Assembly: GCA_036386835.1 (NCBI GenBank)
Contig: DASVUX010000034.1
Span: 131,210 to 195,209, forward strand
Reading direction: 5' to 3'
Source: 2-12-FULL-35-15 sp036386835
GTDB lineage: Bacteria; Bacteroidota; Bacteroidia; 2-12-FULL-35-15
Length of the DNA: 64,000 nt
Position 1 is the first letter of the stretch; each line of letters begins with the position of its first letter. This document shows positions 17,675-24,721 of the stretch, piece after piece. Under the pieces are notes generated by a model. That model was given only the letters and a program-made list of their open reading frames with translations. It searched no databases and had not been told where the DNA came from. The position numbers and the translations under genes are program-made.

Positions 17675-18313
17675 TTGGAAACCTTGTCAATCACCCCGGA
17701 AAGTCACGGAATACCTGAAACAAGAGCAGAGCGGACTGCCCGTGAATCAGAAGAGAAAAAAAGCAACCGCGAAAAAGTGGCCAAGCCGATGCTGTACCTT
17801 TCAATGGGTAGCATGGCTATGCTTTTCGCTGCATTTACCAGTGCGTATGTAGTCCGTCAGCAAAAAGGCGACTGGCTGCAGTTTGAAATGCCGCAGGTGT
17901 TCTATATCAGTACCGCTATTATCCTTCTCAGCAGTGTTACCATGAACTGGGCTGTTTCTTCGGCAAAGAAGAATGAGTTCGGGAATACCAGGCGGGCTGC
18001 ATTAATCACCTTGCTGCTTGGAGCGGCATTCGTGGTCTGCCAGGTTGCAGGCTGGAATATTCTTTATAGCCAGAAGATCGTATTTGCCGGGAAATATGCC
18101 AATGCTTCCGGCTCCTTTTTCTATGTTCTTACCCTTATGCACATGCTCCATTTATTCGGTGGGATGATCGCCTTGATTGTAGTTTGGATTAAGTCTATAC
18201 AAGGGAAATATAACTCTGAAAACCTTTTAGGGATAAGGCTTTGCTCAATCTTCTGGCATTTTCTCGATTTGCTGTGGATATATTTGTTCTTATTTTTATT
18301 ATTTGTTCGCTAA
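17675..18313 (+). CDS. cytochrome c oxidase subunit III, copy 1
   Basis: A 212-residue heme-copper oxidase subunit III with five predicted membrane helices, starting at TTG 17675 after an 18-bp gap. Family signs include LMHMLHLFGG and IFWHFLDLLWIYLF, the helix V/VII type motifs of subunit III. The N-terminal ~40 residues are charged and hydrophilic. A second, longer subunit III gene follows directly. Two adjacent subunit III genes are common in Bacteroidota oxidase clusters. Confidence 0.9.
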   Translation: METLSITPESHGIPETRAERTARESEEKKSNREKVAKPMLYLSMGSMAMLFAAFTSAYVVRQQKGDWLQFEMPQVFYISTAIILLSSVTMNWAVSSAKKNEFGNTRRAALITLLLGAAFVVCQVAGWNILYSQKIVFAGKYANASGSFFYVLTLMHMLHLFGGMIALIVVWIKSIQGKYNSENLLGIRLCSIFWHFLDLLWIYLFLFLLFVR

Positions 18314-18381
18314 AATCTGAATGAAAATTTGCATATTAGCACCCGAATTTCAGTTAAAAAACTATAAATTTTTTATAAAGT

Positions 18382-19104
18382 ATGTCAAGTCACGCAGTTG
18401 AAACAGATTCAGGCTCAGCATGGGGCGGTGGTAAATCACCTTTTAATGTTAGCTACGGAAAGCTATTCATGTGGTTTTTCCTTGTATCGGATGCATTAAC
18501 ATTTTCAGGTCTTTTATGCGCTTACGGCTTTATGCGCCATAAACACCCCGAAGTTTGGCCTAATCCGGGCGATGTATTTACACACTTCCCTTTCTACGAT
18601 GGCCATATTCCTTTGGCGTATGTAGGTTTAATGACCCTTATCCTCATCATGTCATCAGTAACCATGGTGCTCGCTGTAGAAGCAGGACACCGGAAAGACA
18701 AGCGCAAAGTGATCATGTGGATGCTCCTGACCATTATCGGTGGGGCAATGTTCGTTGGTTCACAGGCATGGGAGTGGTGGCATTTCATCGTTGGAACTGA
18801 TCACGGTGCTATCAGAAGCGTTTTCGAAGATGGCAAGTGGGTCGAGAAAACCGTTTATGGTGCGAACATGACCGTAAACGAATATGGATTACCGGTCTTC
18901 GCTAATTTCTTCTTCTTTATTACCGGTTTCCACGGATTCCACGTATTTTCAGGGGTAATTATTAATCTTGTGATCTTTATAAATGTGGTTAAAGGAACAT
19001 ACGAAAGACGCGGTCACTATGAAATGGTTGAAAAGGTTGGTCTTTACTGGCACTTTGTCGATCTGGTATGGGTATTCGTGTTTACCTTCTTCTACTTATT
19101 ATAA
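18382..19104 (+). CDS. cytochrome c oxidase subunit III, copy 2
   Basis: A 240-residue subunit III with the classical signature GFHGFHVFSG and the C-terminal YWHFVDLVWVFVF. It has a longer loop between helices (about residues 130-165, including GTDHGAIRS) than copy 1. It is followed by an AT-rich spacer of TAATTTA repeats and then the subunit IV gene, and is probably co-transcribed with them. Confidence 0.93.
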   Translation: MSSHAVETDSGSAWGGGKSPFNVSYGKLFMWFFLVSDALTFSGLLCAYGFMRHKHPEVWPNPGDVFTHFPFYDGHIPLAYVGLMTLILIMSSVTMVLAVEAGHRKDKRKVIMWMLLTIIGGAMFVGSQAWEWWHFIVGTDHGAIRSVFEDGKWVEKTVYGANMTVNEYGLPVFANFFFFITGFHGFHVFSGVIINLVIFINVVKGTYERRGHYEMVEKVGLYWHFVDLVWVFVFTFFYLL

Positions 19105-19123
19105 CAGACCAGGTAATCAATTT

Positions 19124-19153
19124 TATAATTCATAATTTATAATTTATAATTTC
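19124..19153 (+). repeat. AT-rich tandem heptamer-like spacer
   Basis: The 56-bp gap between subunits III and IV holds about three and a half copies of TAATTTA/ATAATTT. It has no coding potential. It could act as a translation enhancer for the following ATG or be simple slippage. Confidence 0.6.
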
Positions 19154-19160
19154 ATTTATT

Positions 19161-19682
19161 ATGTCAGAATTTCACGATGATTACCCACAGTATGAGTTTA
19201 TGGCTCAGCACAGTGAAGAAGAAGGAAAAAAAGCGCGTAGAAAGCTTTGGAACGTTTTCTGGATTATGCTCGTGGTTACTATTGTTGAGCTTATTATTGG
19301 TTTCCAGGCTGATTCATGGGGCTTGTTAAATGATGACCGCACTTCTTCCGTTACCCTGAAATTCATTTTCATCGGTTTAACCATAGGTAAAGCATTTTAT
19401 ATTGTTTTCAGCTTCATGCACCTTGGCCATGAGAGAAAGTGGCTTAAATGGAGCATCCTGGGCCCATACATGATCTTTATCGTTTACCTTATCTTTATCA
19501 TCGTAGGTGAAGCGAATTACTCCCTTGTCCATAAAGAGAAAATGGATGAACTGATCGTGAAACAAAAGATTGAGCTTAACGAAGCTGCAAAATCTGGCCA
19601 TGGCCATGATGCAGGACACGGCACAGAAGGAGAACATCCGGCTGAGGGCGATCATCCTAAAGAGGGTGGAGAACACCACTAA
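19161..19682 (+). CDS. cytochrome c oxidase subunit IV family protein
   Basis: A 173-residue membrane protein with three hydrophobic helices (about 27-47, 65-90 and 96-116) and the subunit IV-type segment KAFYIVFSFMHLGHE. Its position after the two subunit III genes matches Bacteroidota oxidase operons. Unusual is a hydrophilic His/Glu/Gly-rich tail of ~30 residues with seven histidines (GHGHDAGHG and then EHP, DHP, EHH), which could bind copper or another metal. A strong terminator follows directly. Confidence 0.85.
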   Translation: MSEFHDDYPQYEFMAQHSEEEGKKARRKLWNVFWIMLVVTIVELIIGFQADSWGLLNDDRTSSVTLKFIFIGLTIGKAFYIVFSFMHLGHERKWLKWSILGPYMIFIVYLIFIIVGEANYSLVHKEKMDELIVKQKIELNEAAKSGHGHDAGHGTEGEHPAEGDHPKEGGEHH

Positions 19683-19685
19683 ATC

Positions 19686-19717
19686 TAAAAAAGGCTCCCC
19701 GAAAGGAGCCTTTTTTA
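19686..19717 (+). terminator. strong intrinsic terminator
   Basis: GGCTCC (19693-19698) pairs with GGAGCC (19705-19710). The stem is extended by flanking A6/T6, and a run of six T follows. It ends the ctaB-subunit IV transcript. Confidence 0.9.
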
Positions 19718-19751
19718 TTCTGAATACCTGATTTCGTAAATGATTTAGCTG

Positions 19752-19759
19752 TATTTTTG
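19752..19759 (+). promoter_or_regulatory. -7 promoter box for the SCO1 gene
   Basis: TATTTTTG matches TAnnTTTG exactly, lies just after the terminator and 20 bases before the TTG start. It indicates that the SCO1-DUF420-small protein genes are a separate transcript. Confidence 0.5.
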
Positions 19760-19779
19760 CAAAATAAAATCAGGACACA

Positions 19780-20460
19780 TTGAAAAAGGGCACCATTCTC
19801 GTCATTCTATTATTCATTCTTACATTTCCGTCCGTACTTTACGTTATCCTTGCTACGGGTGAAACCAATTTTATCCGTCTTCCATATATGGGGGAACGCG
19901 AGCTTGCCCCTAACGGGAAAGATACAGTCTATCATAAAGTTCAGCCCTTCAGCTTCCTTAACCAGGATGGAAAAATAATCACAGACAAGGATTATGAAGG
20001 CAAGATCTATGTAGCGGATTATTTCTTTACTACCTGCCAGACTATCTGTCCTAAAATGGCGACAGAACTGCTGCGTGTCCAGGAGAAATTTGCTTATACC
20101 AAGGGTCTGGTCCAGATTCTGTCACATACTGTAAATCCTGAAAATGATTCCGTGCAGGTATTAAAAGCGTATTCTGATATGATCCATGCTGATAATACCA
20201 TGTGGAACTTTGTTACCGGGGATAAAAAGCAGCTGTATGATATGGCCAGGTATTCATACCTCGTGAATGCAATGGAGGGTAATGGCGGACCTGATGATTT
20301 CATTCACAGTGAACTTTTCGTTTTAGTAGATAAGGAGAAGCACATCCGCGGTATTTATGACGGAACCGATATTAAAGCTGTGAATGATCTGCTCGATGAT
20401 ATCAAAGTACTGATAGCAGAATATACTATTAAGGAAACCAAGGATAAGAAAGAATCATAA
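19780..20460 (+). CDS. SCO1/SenC copper chaperone
   Basis: SCO1 family proteins deliver copper to the CuA site of cytochrome oxidase. The 226-residue product starts at TTG 19780 with a membrane anchor (about residues 5-25) and a thioredoxin-fold domain carrying the copper ligands C86 and C90 in CQTIC and H176 in DFIHSELF. It sits between the oxidase subunits and a DUF420 gene, which supports a role in oxidase assembly in the periplasm. Confidence 0.93.
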   Translation: MKKGTILVILLFILTFPSVLYVILATGETNFIRLPYMGERELAPNGKDTVYHKVQPFSFLNQDGKIITDKDYEGKIYVADYFFTTCQTICPKMATELLRVQEKFAYTKGLVQILSHTVNPENDSVQVLKAYSDMIHADNTMWNFVTGDKKQLYDMARYSYLVNAMEGNGGPDDFIHSELFVLVDKEKHIRGIYDGTDIKAVNDLLDDIKVLIAEYTIKETKDKKES

Positions 20461-20464
20461 TATC

Positions 20465-21016
20465 ATGAGCGACAGGTTTGTATTCAGGTTGGTAATGGCA
20501 GTATCAGTGGTGGTGTTTGCAGCCGTATTGATACTGAACCGCAAAATCCTGCCGGTTCCGGAGGTGATACCGGATTTTGTGTACCGCCTTCCGAAACTGA
20601 ATGCAATGATTAACGGGACATGTTCCCTGTTGCTCCTGCTTTCGCTTTACTTCATCAAGCAAAAAAATATTGAGCTCCACCGAAAGGTTAATATTATTGC
20701 TTTCTTTCTTTCAGCGATATTTTTTCTTTCCTATATCACTTATCACTGGATGGCACACGAAACCACATATCCTGCTGAGAACCCGCTAAGAACACCCTAC
20801 CTTTTAATCCTTGTGAGCCACATCATACTTGCAGCTGCCGTACTTCCCCTGATACTGCTATCATTCTGGTATGGATTGAAAAGTCAGGAAACTGATGGTG
20901 AAAAATATGCCCGTAAGCATCGCAGGCTAACACGCTGGAGCTTCCCGATCTGGTTATATGTTACAATTACAGGAGTGGTTGTGTATCTCATGATCTCCCC
21001 TTTTTATACCCATTAA
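20465..21016 (+). CDS. DUF420 membrane protein (CtaM-like)
   Basis: A 183-residue protein with four to five membrane helices and the DUF420 block SYITYHWMAHETTYP followed by NPLRTPYLLILVSHIILAA. In Bacillus and Staphylococcus the DUF420 protein CtaM is needed to assemble a heme-copper oxidase, so an assembly role fits the context. It starts 4 bp after the SCO1 gene. The histidines in the helices (YHW, AHE, SHI) are candidate metal or heme ligands. Confidence 0.85.
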   Translation: MSDRFVFRLVMAVSVVVFAAVLILNRKILPVPEVIPDFVYRLPKLNAMINGTCSLLLLLSLYFIKQKNIELHRKVNIIAFFLSAIFFLSYITYHWMAHETTYPAENPLRTPYLLILVSHIILAAAVLPLILLSFWYGLKSQETDGEKYARKHRRLTRWSFPIWLYVTITGVVVYLMISPFYTH

Positions 21017-21019
21017 GAA

Positions 21020-21298
21020 TTGAAAGTAAAAAGAAATATACTATTCATTTTAGCCGCAGTCTTCACGGTGTTCATTAACGCTCATGGTTATGCTCAGTGT
21101 GCAATGTGTAAGACATCAGTTGAAAGTGATTTGGATAACGGAGGAGGTTCAATAGCGAACGGGCTAAATACAGGCATTCTTTATTTAATGGCGATTCCTT
21201 ATATCGTTATGATGATCGGTGGATATTTCTTTTTCAGAAAACAAATCGATGCGAAAGTAAAGGTTTGGTGGGGTAAATATTTTCCTGCTAAGCAGTAA
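21020..21298 (+). CDS. small membrane protein with CAMC motif
   Basis: A 92-residue product starting at TTG 21020, 3 bp after the DUF420 gene. It has a signal-like N-terminal helix (residues 5-22), a short exported segment beginning QCAMCKTSVESD, a second helix (about 52-72) and a basic C-terminus. The CxxC pair placed just after the export signal suggests metal or thiol chemistry, and the operon suggests copper or oxidase assembly. I do not recognise a named family, so the function is open. Confidence 0.7.
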   Translation: MKVKRNILFILAAVFTVFINAHGYAQCAMCKTSVESDLDNGGGSIANGLNTGILYLMAIPYIVMMIGGYFFFRKQIDAKVKVWWGKYFPAKQ

Positions 21299-21701
21299 AA
21301 TAATTTTTAATCCCTAAACTTTTTGAAGGCAAAAAGTTACAAAAACCTTTTCTTTCCATAAGGCAATTTCTTATTCCGCTACCGCTTCATAAGAACCACG
21401 GATAAATTGATTGCACTAATAATTTTTTCTTCGTGATATAATTCATGCGGCAATCATTTACCGCTATTGCTGAATGAAAGAAATAGTCGCCTTTTGAGAG
21501 TGCTCAAATGTATCATCTTATAAGCCGAAGCCGTGCGTAAGAGTTGATCAGGCGCGATGCCGGCAAGTGGTGAACATTATTTTACATGAAAATCTTAGAT
21601 GGAATTTTAGTTCTCCTTCTTTAGATTTTCTGAGAGGCGGGTAGCGGTTGCCTGATCTTGAATTTTTTGTTTCTTTTGTTTCAAGACAAAAAGAAAAGTG
21701 T
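21299..21701. repeat. gene-free island with inverted-repeat arms (possible MITE-like element)
   Basis: This 403-bp gap has no convincing gene. The left side has a perfect 9-bp hairpin (AACTTTTTG 21317-21325, CAAAAAGTT 21330-21338) and CCGCTACCGC at 21376-21385. The right side has the inverted counterpart GCGGGTAGCGG at 21637-21647 and a bulged hairpin at 21670-21696 of similar T-rich/A-rich composition. The two ends therefore read as imperfect inverted repeats around a ~250-bp core. Similar T-rich elements are scattered in Bacteroidota genomes (from memory). It ends at the aspartate kinase stop. Confidence 0.45.
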
Positions 21702-22967
21702 CTAAATATTCTTAACAACCAACTGTACTGTATACCTGCTCTTCACTTCAAGCAGGATCATCTTATCTACAGTAACGCGGTCGATCGTAGCCTGGTCATA
21801 ATAACGGATCGTTATCAGCTCCAGTCCTTCGTTGTATAAAACCTTATAATCCTGCTGCAATGTTTTAATAAGTTCCGGGACTTTACGTTCATCGTTGTCA
21901 ACGCTTACAGAAAAGCTGATGGCGGAGTTCTGCATGACATTCACTTTCACCTGGCGTTCTGCAAAAAGATTAAACATTGCGCTCAGGTTCTCTTCCATGA
22001 TAAAGGAAAAGTCCTTGGGTGAGATTGATAACAGGACCTGATTTACTTTAAAAATAAAGCTGGGAACAGGAAGCGGTGCCTGTACATCGTTTATGATGGT
22101 TCCTTTTTCAGATGGATTTAAGAAGGACTTCACTAAAAGCGGGATCTTCTTGTTCTGTAAAGGCTTAATGGTTTTAGGATGGATTACCGTGGCTCCGTAA
22201 TAAGCAAGTTCTATAGCATCCTGGTAAGAGATCTGGTCGAGTTTTTCAGTTTTATCAAACCATTTCGGATCAGCGTTCAAAACCCCGGGAACATCTTTCC
22301 AGATAGTAACGCTTTCCGCGTTTAATGTAAATGCTAAAATGGCTGCGGTATAATCACTGCCTTCACGACCGAGTGTGGTTGTGAAATTTTCTGAAGTGCC
22401 TCCGAGGAACCCTTGCGTTACAATGATATCTTGGGCTTTAAAATACGGTACCAGCTCTTTGCTCACCAGTTCCTGGGTGAGTTCCCAGTCCACTTTCCCT
22501 TCCCTGTAAGTGTTATCAGTCTGAACCAGTCCCCGTACATCCCACCAGCTGTTTGTAACGCCAGCGCTGTTGAGATATTTACTCACAATCTTTGAAGAGA
22601 TGATCTCCCCCATGCTTACGATCTTATCATAGTCATAATTGTAATCCGGTGACCGTTCATCTTCAATCGCCCAGTCGAGTTCCACAAATGTGTTACTGAT
22701 CTCTGTAAAGACTGAGTGATCCTTGTCAGAAAATAGCTGATCCAGGATATCGAAGTGATATTTTTTTATTTCGGAGAGGACTGTTTCTGCATTTTCTTTT
22801 TTGTAGTAAAAAGCATCTGTAAGCCGTTCAAGCGCATTTGTAACCTTACCCATCGCAGAAACAACAATGGTTATCTTTTCGTTTGGGAAGAACTTCAGGA
22901 TGTTCGCTACATTTTTTACGGCTTCCGCATCCTTAACCGATGCCCCGCCAAATTTGAAAACTTTCAT
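21702..22967 (-). CDS. lysC: aspartate kinase
   Basis: Monofunctional aspartokinase phosphorylates aspartate at the head of the lysine, threonine and methionine pathway. The 421-residue protein has KFGGASV at residues 5-11, the TTLGREGSDYTAAILA substrate block and two C-terminal ACT-type regulatory domains (about 290-420), so feedback control by an amino acid is likely. It follows the acetyltransferase gene by 17 bp on the same strand and may share its transcript. No other pathway gene is adjacent. Confidence 0.93.
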   Translation of the reverse strand: MKVFKFGGASVKDAEAVKNVANILKFFPNEKITIVVSAMGKVTNALERLTDAFYYKKENAETVLSEIKKYHFDILDQLFSDKDHSVFTEISNTFVELDWAIEDERSPDYNYDYDKIVSMGEIISSKIVSKYLNSAGVTNSWWDVRGLVQTDNTYREGKVDWELTQELVSKELVPYFKAQDIIVTQGFLGGTSENFTTTLGREGSDYTAAILAFTLNAESVTIWKDVPGVLNADPKWFDKTEKLDQISYQDAIELAYYGATVIHPKTIKPLQNKKIPLLVKSFLNPSEKGTIINDVQAPLPVPSFIFKVNQVLLSISPKDFSFIMEENLSAMFNLFAERQVKVNVMQNSAISFSVSVDNDERKVPELIKTLQQDYKVLYNEGLELITIRYYDQATIDRVTVDKMILLEVKSRYTVQLVVKNI

Positions 22968-22984
22968 ATCAGTAGGCCGGTTCT

Positions 22985-23491
22985 TTAATGCGTCTTAGTT
23001 TTTTCAGTGTCTCCATGGTGAAAATGATAATCCTGGATTTGTTTTTCATTCAGCTTGCAATTGATCCACTCCTTATCAAAACTGGCATTCAGCTTTTCAT
23101 AGAATTTAATTGCCGGTGTATTCCATTCCAGCACCTGCCATTCCATGCGCTTCACATTCATCGTTTTCGCAACCTTCACAACTTCATCGAATAGCATTTT
23201 GCCGATCCCGGCCTTACGGTGCTGTTCGGTTACAATAATATCTTCAAGGAAAATACATTTGCCTTTCCATGTCGAATATTTAATATAATACAAGGCAATC
23301 CCGATAACTTTCTGATCCGCTTCAGCAACAAAGAAAAAAAATAACGGATTTTCCGAGAAGCCGTCATGCTCCATTTCTTCAATACTTACAGAAACTTCAA
23401 GCGGAGCTTTTTCATATTCAGCTAATTCCTTTACAAGTTGGAGCGCTTGTGGAATGTCTGTTTTGATGCCTTTTCGTATCTGGATGTTCAC
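22985..23491 (-). CDS. GNAT acetyltransferase, diamine-acetyltransferase type
   Basis: A GNAT-fold N-acetyltransferase of 168 residues from GTG 23491. The frame is open to ATG 23539, but family members begin with IxIRxAxxxD, which here follows the GTG exactly (NIQIRKGIKTD). The acetyl-CoA loop is EQHRKAGIGKMLF, and VKRMEWQVLEWNTPAIKFYEKL is the usual C-terminal half. KELAEYEKAP resembles spermidine/diamine acetyltransferases, but the substrate is not certain. Confidence 0.85.
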   Translation of the reverse strand: MNIQIRKGIKTDIPQALQLVKELAEYEKAPLEVSVSIEEMEHDGFSENPLFFFFVAEADQKVIGIALYYIKYSTWKGKCIFLEDIIVTEQHRKAGIGKMLFDEVVKVAKTMNVKRMEWQVLEWNTPAIKFYEKLNASFDKEWINCKLNEKQIQDYHFHHGDTEKTKTH

Positions 23492-23592
23492 GTATGTAAA
23501 TATACCAGTTTCTTTTATTTGTATGGCTTCTGACATCATTTTTGAGGAACAAAATCCCCATGGATTTGTGTTTTATTGCGGGAAAAAATGTG

Positions 23593-23600
23593 TAGGTTTG
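23593..23600 (+). promoter_or_regulatory. -7 promoter box for fbp
   Basis: TAGGTTTG, an exact TAnnTTTG match 23 bases before the fbp ATG. A TTTG at 23565-23568 could be the -33 element although its spacing (24 bases) is long. Confidence 0.5.
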
Positions 23601-23623
23601 TGTGAAATTCAAATCGGATAAAA

Positions 23624-24649
23624 ATGAGACAGGTTACTACGTTAGGGCAATTTATAATTGAAAAACAAGCAGATTTTCCATATGCAAAAGGCGAGTTATC
23701 TCGTTTACTCCGTGATATCGGGATCGCGTCTAAAATCGTAAACAGGGAAGTAAATAAAGCGGGGCTTGCGGATATCCTGGGTGAAGCAGGTGAGATCAAT
23801 ATCCAGGGAGAATCAGTTAAAAAGCTGGATGTTTTTGCCAATGAACAGTTTATTGCCGCTTTAAGCCTTGGTGGTGAGTGCTGCGCAATTGCCTCCGAAG
23901 AGAATGAAGACATTATCATTGTTGATAATAAACAATCCAAGAATGCCAAATATGTTGTAGCGATGGACCCGCTGGATGGTTCTTCAAATATTGATGTAAA
24001 TGTTTCTGTCGGAACAATCTTTTCGATCTACCGGAGGACTTCATTGTCAGGCCCCGGTACCCTGGAAGATTTTTTACAGCACGGAACAGAGCAGGTTGCC
24101 GCGGGATATGTGATCTACGGTTCATCCTGCATGATGGTATACACAACAGGTAAAGGGGTGAACGGATTTACACTGGATCCTTCAATAGGGGAGTTCTGTT
24201 TATCTCATCCGAATATGCAGACACCTAAAACAGCAAAAACATATTCCATCAATGAAGGTAATTATGTGCACTTTCCTGATGGAGTAAAAAAATATATTAA
24301 ATACTGCCAGGAAGAGGATACAGCTACCGGCCGCCCGTATTCATCACGCTACATAGGTTCAGGTGTTGCCGATATTCACCGGAACCTCATCACAGGTGGT
24401 GTTTACATCTATCCGACAACAGCCAAATCACCTAAAGGAAAACTGCGTTTGCTGTATGAATGCAACCCCCTTGCTTTTATTGTTGAGCAGGCTGGCGGCA
24501 AAGCGACTGACGGCTTCAGAAGGATCATGGAGCTGGATATAACGGAACTTCACCAACGGACTCCTTTGTTTTTAGGCTCGGCCGACATGGTGGATATGGC
24601 CTGCGATTACATGAAAAAACACTCGGGTGTTGATGCCGCAATAAAGTAA
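23624..24649 (+). CDS. fbp: fructose-1,6-bisphosphatase, class I
   Basis: Hydrolyses fructose 1,6-bisphosphate to fructose 6-phosphate, a control point of gluconeogenesis. The 341-residue protein has the metal-binding signature DPLDGSSNIDVNVSVGTIFSIY, the upstream ASEENED metal ligands, and KLRLLYECNPLAFIVEQAGGKA near the C-terminus. The length is typical. It has its own -7 box and is closed by an intrinsic terminator, so it looks monocistronic. Confidence 0.97.
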   Translation: MRQVTTLGQFIIEKQADFPYAKGELSRLLRDIGIASKIVNREVNKAGLADILGEAGEINIQGESVKKLDVFANEQFIAALSLGGECCAIASEENEDIIIVDNKQSKNAKYVVAMDPLDGSSNIDVNVSVGTIFSIYRRTSLSGPGTLEDFLQHGTEQVAAGYVIYGSSCMMVYTTGKGVNGFTLDPSIGEFCLSHPNMQTPKTAKTYSINEGNYVHFPDGVKKYIKYCQEEDTATGRPYSSRYIGSGVADIHRNLITGGVYIYPTTAKSPKGKLRLLYECNPLAFIVEQAGGKATDGFRRIMELDITELHQRTPLFLGSADMVDMACDYMKKHSGVDAAIK

Positions 24650-24667
24650 TCGCGTATAATTTTCCGG

Positions 24668-24705
24668 ACCCTCAATTGGCAAAACAATTGAGGGTTTATT
24701 TTTTG
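24668..24705 (+). terminator. intrinsic terminator after fbp
   Basis: A perfect 10-bp stem (CCCTCAATTG 24669-24678, CAATTGAGGG 24685-24694) is followed by TTTATTTTTT. Confidence 0.9.
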
Positions 24706-24713
24706 TAATTTTG
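24706..24713 (+). promoter_or_regulatory. -7 promoter box for mfd
   Basis: TAATTTTG matches TAnnTTTG exactly and overlaps the end of the fbp terminator. It ends only 8 bases before the GTG of mfd, so the mRNA may be nearly leaderless. Confidence 0.45.
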
Positions 24714-24721
24714 CAACATAA

